From Phoebastria nigripes (lineage: Eukaryota; Chordata; Aves; Procellariiformes; Diomedeidae): a stretch of 64,000 bases of DNA. The DNA is taken from the NCBI GenBank assembly GCA_035582835.1, contig JAYKAV010002788.1, forward strand, positions 2,532,291-2,596,290, in the 5' to 3' direction. Below the pieces are notes generated by a model. The model made no database searches and was not told where the DNA came from. It saw only the letters and a list, made by a program, of their open reading frames with translations. Shown one piece after another: positions 61,946 to 64,000 of this stretch. Numbering within the stretch: position 1 is the first letter of the stretch; every line of letters starts with the position of its first letter. The position numbers and the translations under genes were made by a program.

Positions 61946-63849
61946 AATAGCAATGTCCCTATGATCTCTTAGGAAAGAGATGTCATGTTTAACTTGGCTG
62001 CTGCCTTTATCTTGTGTAGTCTCAATTTCAAATAGCAAAATTTAGTGTCTTCAGTGGTCTCGTGGTGTTTTGTTGTAATTGTCATGGTTCTCAGTTTTCT
62101 CTGTTGTTATATAGTTCTTAAGTAGGCTGCTTCTATTATGTATTTCATACCCCAAGAAGGGATTGCATGTCCAAACGCTTATTCAAGTTTTTCAAAAAGC
62201 TATACCTCTTGGTCTAATAAAAGAAGTTACATTGACCTACAAGCTTTGTCTTGTCCTTACCTGTAGAATTGTTTACATGTTCTGTGTTCCTTGAATGCTG
62301 AACAGGGAGTTTCAAACTGGGCCATAAAGTTTCTATTAAATGCACAATGATGAAAGACATGTTAATAGTCAGAATCTGGCAGCTGGTTTTAAGTTTCAGA
62401 CTTAAGTTTTGTTGAGAGGACAAGGTAGGGCAGTTTTTCTGGTGATAAAGAGAACATCTTTTTATCCAGTCTAGTCTGCAGTTACAGTAATTTTGGACCT
62501 TTCACAAGTAGTAAAGTCGGAAAAAAAAGAAAGATAAGAAAAACAAAATATAAAGTAAATAGCGTTCTTGTTCCTGCAGACCGTAAGCTGGTGATGGATG
62601 AATCTTCAGGGATTTAAAATTCAGCCCAAATGAGCATCCAACACTTCAGATTGTTATCATACATACATATATGAACCACTCAAATCTAGGGAGATATCTT
62701 ACATAGGTTTACCATCCTTTGCTGTTAAACTGAAATAGTGTGAGGACAACTTTCTTCATTACACCTTACCATTTTTTGTATCAGAAGAGAAATGGGAAGT
62801 AAACTATCTGAACCTTGGGAGGTTTCTTTAACACACTGGGCTGCATTTCAGTTTAGAGAGACTGAGAAAAGATAAAGATTTCCTGTTTATTCAAGTTATT
62901 TTGTCCTTTCCCACTAAATACGTCGGCTTGGACAAAAATCCAGAATTTAAATACCTGACTGTGTTTATATGTGCATGTATATATGTGCTTCTGTCAAATA
63001 TACATTATTTATACACACATCTATGTTATAAAAGAATGCTCAGAGACACAATAACAAGCATTTCCAGTATACTCTTATTTCCACTTATGCATAAAGATCA
63101 ACCAAATGTTAACATTACAACCATTTTGCAGCTATTTGCAGAACATGAATTATTTCTTCTCACTTCAATGTGTCATTGTAATTAATTCACATTGGAGAAT
63201 AACATTCCATTTTTAACTTAACTAGTTCCATTTAATTCTGAGTCCTTGTTAGAATGTAGCTTAAACAATGACCGCATCTTATGAAAATATACAACAAGAA
63301 AATAACATCTGCTGCACTATGTTGGCAACCACCAGGGCTAATGAATGGTTGTCAGTATCAAAACAGATGTCTGTTTACAGTTAAAAAAATATTCTTTACC
63401 AGTTTAAGTAAATTCCTAAATTAATTTAACTCTTGTTTGCAGTGTGTGGCCCAAATTGCTTTGCTATAATGATGTATGATGGAAATGTTGGTAGATTGAA
63501 AGGTTTCTGTTCCCCTTAAGAAGTTTGACTTAAATGTGACATCTAAGTTGGCTTGTGGAATCCATAAGGACAATTTAATTTGACGAGGATTATCTTGTCA
63601 GTAGGAGAAAACTTTCATAATTTGCTGAATATAATCATCTACTTAGGACTGTTACAGTTCAGAATGCTGCAGGGTTTTGCTGAAGTGGAAAATGAATGTT
63701 TAAGGGAAAGAANACAAATAGTCATATCATACAATCAAGTGAAATAAAATGGAAACAACTTCAGAACTCCATACATCATATTCTTAGCAATCCTCAGCCT
63801 CTAGATCTTGCGTCCTCTTACATCTGCCCCACGTCCTAGTGTTACCAAT

Positions 63850-64000
63850 TGTCCTGGTTTCAGCTGGGATAGAGTTAATTTTTTTCCTAGTAGTTGGTAT
63901 AGTGCTATGTTTTGGATTTAGTATGAGAAGAATGTTGATAACACACTGATGTTTTTAGTTGTTGCTAAGTAGTCTACTAGTCAAGGACTTCTCAGCTTCC
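63850..64000 (+). mobile_element. Avian endogenous-retrovirus LTR, truncated by the window edge
   Basis: From the TG at 63850 the sequence TGTCCTGGTTTCAGCTGGGA, then TAGAGTTAATTTTTTTCCTA and GTATAGTGCTATGTTTTGGA, is the start of an LTR that I know as very abundant in the genomes of modern birds. It continues to the end of the window, so neither its 3' end nor any internal region can be seen; it may be a solo LTR or the left LTR of a provirus. No viral coding sequence is present here. Confidence 0.8.

Larger units (their letters stand above)
57331..63849. other. Intergenic sequence with minor repeats
   Basis: AT-rich sequence with a GGTA/GGTT tetranucleotide repeat at 59504-59538, a CA/TA-rich patch near 61110-61130, a possible MIR-like fragment near 61780-61945 and N bases at 60882, 61232 and 63713. 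No gene was recognised. Confidence 0.65.

Overview
This is a vertebrate nuclear segment, almost certainly from a bird. The evidence is intron-split genes with canonical GT/AG junctions, CR1 LINE fragments, ancient MIR-like SINE remnants, an LTR sequence typical of avian endogenous retroviruses at the right edge, and low gene density. Scattered single N bases and one 74-base N gap show a draft assembly. No operon, CRISPR, tRNA or rRNA was found.

Two conserved genes lie tail to tail. On the + strand, 3552-28801, are the last nine coding exons of the pecanex-like gene PCNX2. Together they read 2,121 nt with no break: 706 codons plus a stop, about the C-terminal third of the protein, with the conserved pecanex C-terminal region and then a Ser-rich tail. 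The upstream exons lie outside the window. On the - strand, 48681-36662, is the complete five-exon NTPCR gene (cancer-related nucleoside-triphosphatase, THEP1 family). It encodes exactly 190 residues, the same length as I recall for the human protein. The human locus on 1q42 has the same PCNX2/NTPCR tail-to-tail order, which supports calling PCNX2 rather than PCNX1 or PCNX3.

Layout: 1-3551, PCNX2 intron; 3552-28801, PCNX2 exons and introns, with an ancient CR1/L3 LINE and a MIR-like SINE inside introns; 28802-36661, convergent intergenic or 3'UTR space, with a 313-bp hAT-type miniature transposon at 29599-29911; 36662-48681, NTPCR, whose last intron holds an assembly gap flanked by two near-identical copies of about 150 bp; 48320-49300, CpG-island promoter; 49301-64000, no recognised gene, but one well-delimited candidate exon (51433-51624), a MIR-like fragment, a CA/TA-rich degenerate tandem repeat (about 55.0-56.0 kb), an antisense CR1 reverse-transcriptase relic (about 56.9-57.3 kb) and the truncated LTR.

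The two genes have no known joint function; they are a conserved neighbour pair. I found no convincing new biological system. The observations most worth a second look are the orphan exon near 51.4 kb, the hAT MITE, the gap-flanking duplication and the minus-strand frame-shifted ORF pair near 2.2-2.8 kb.
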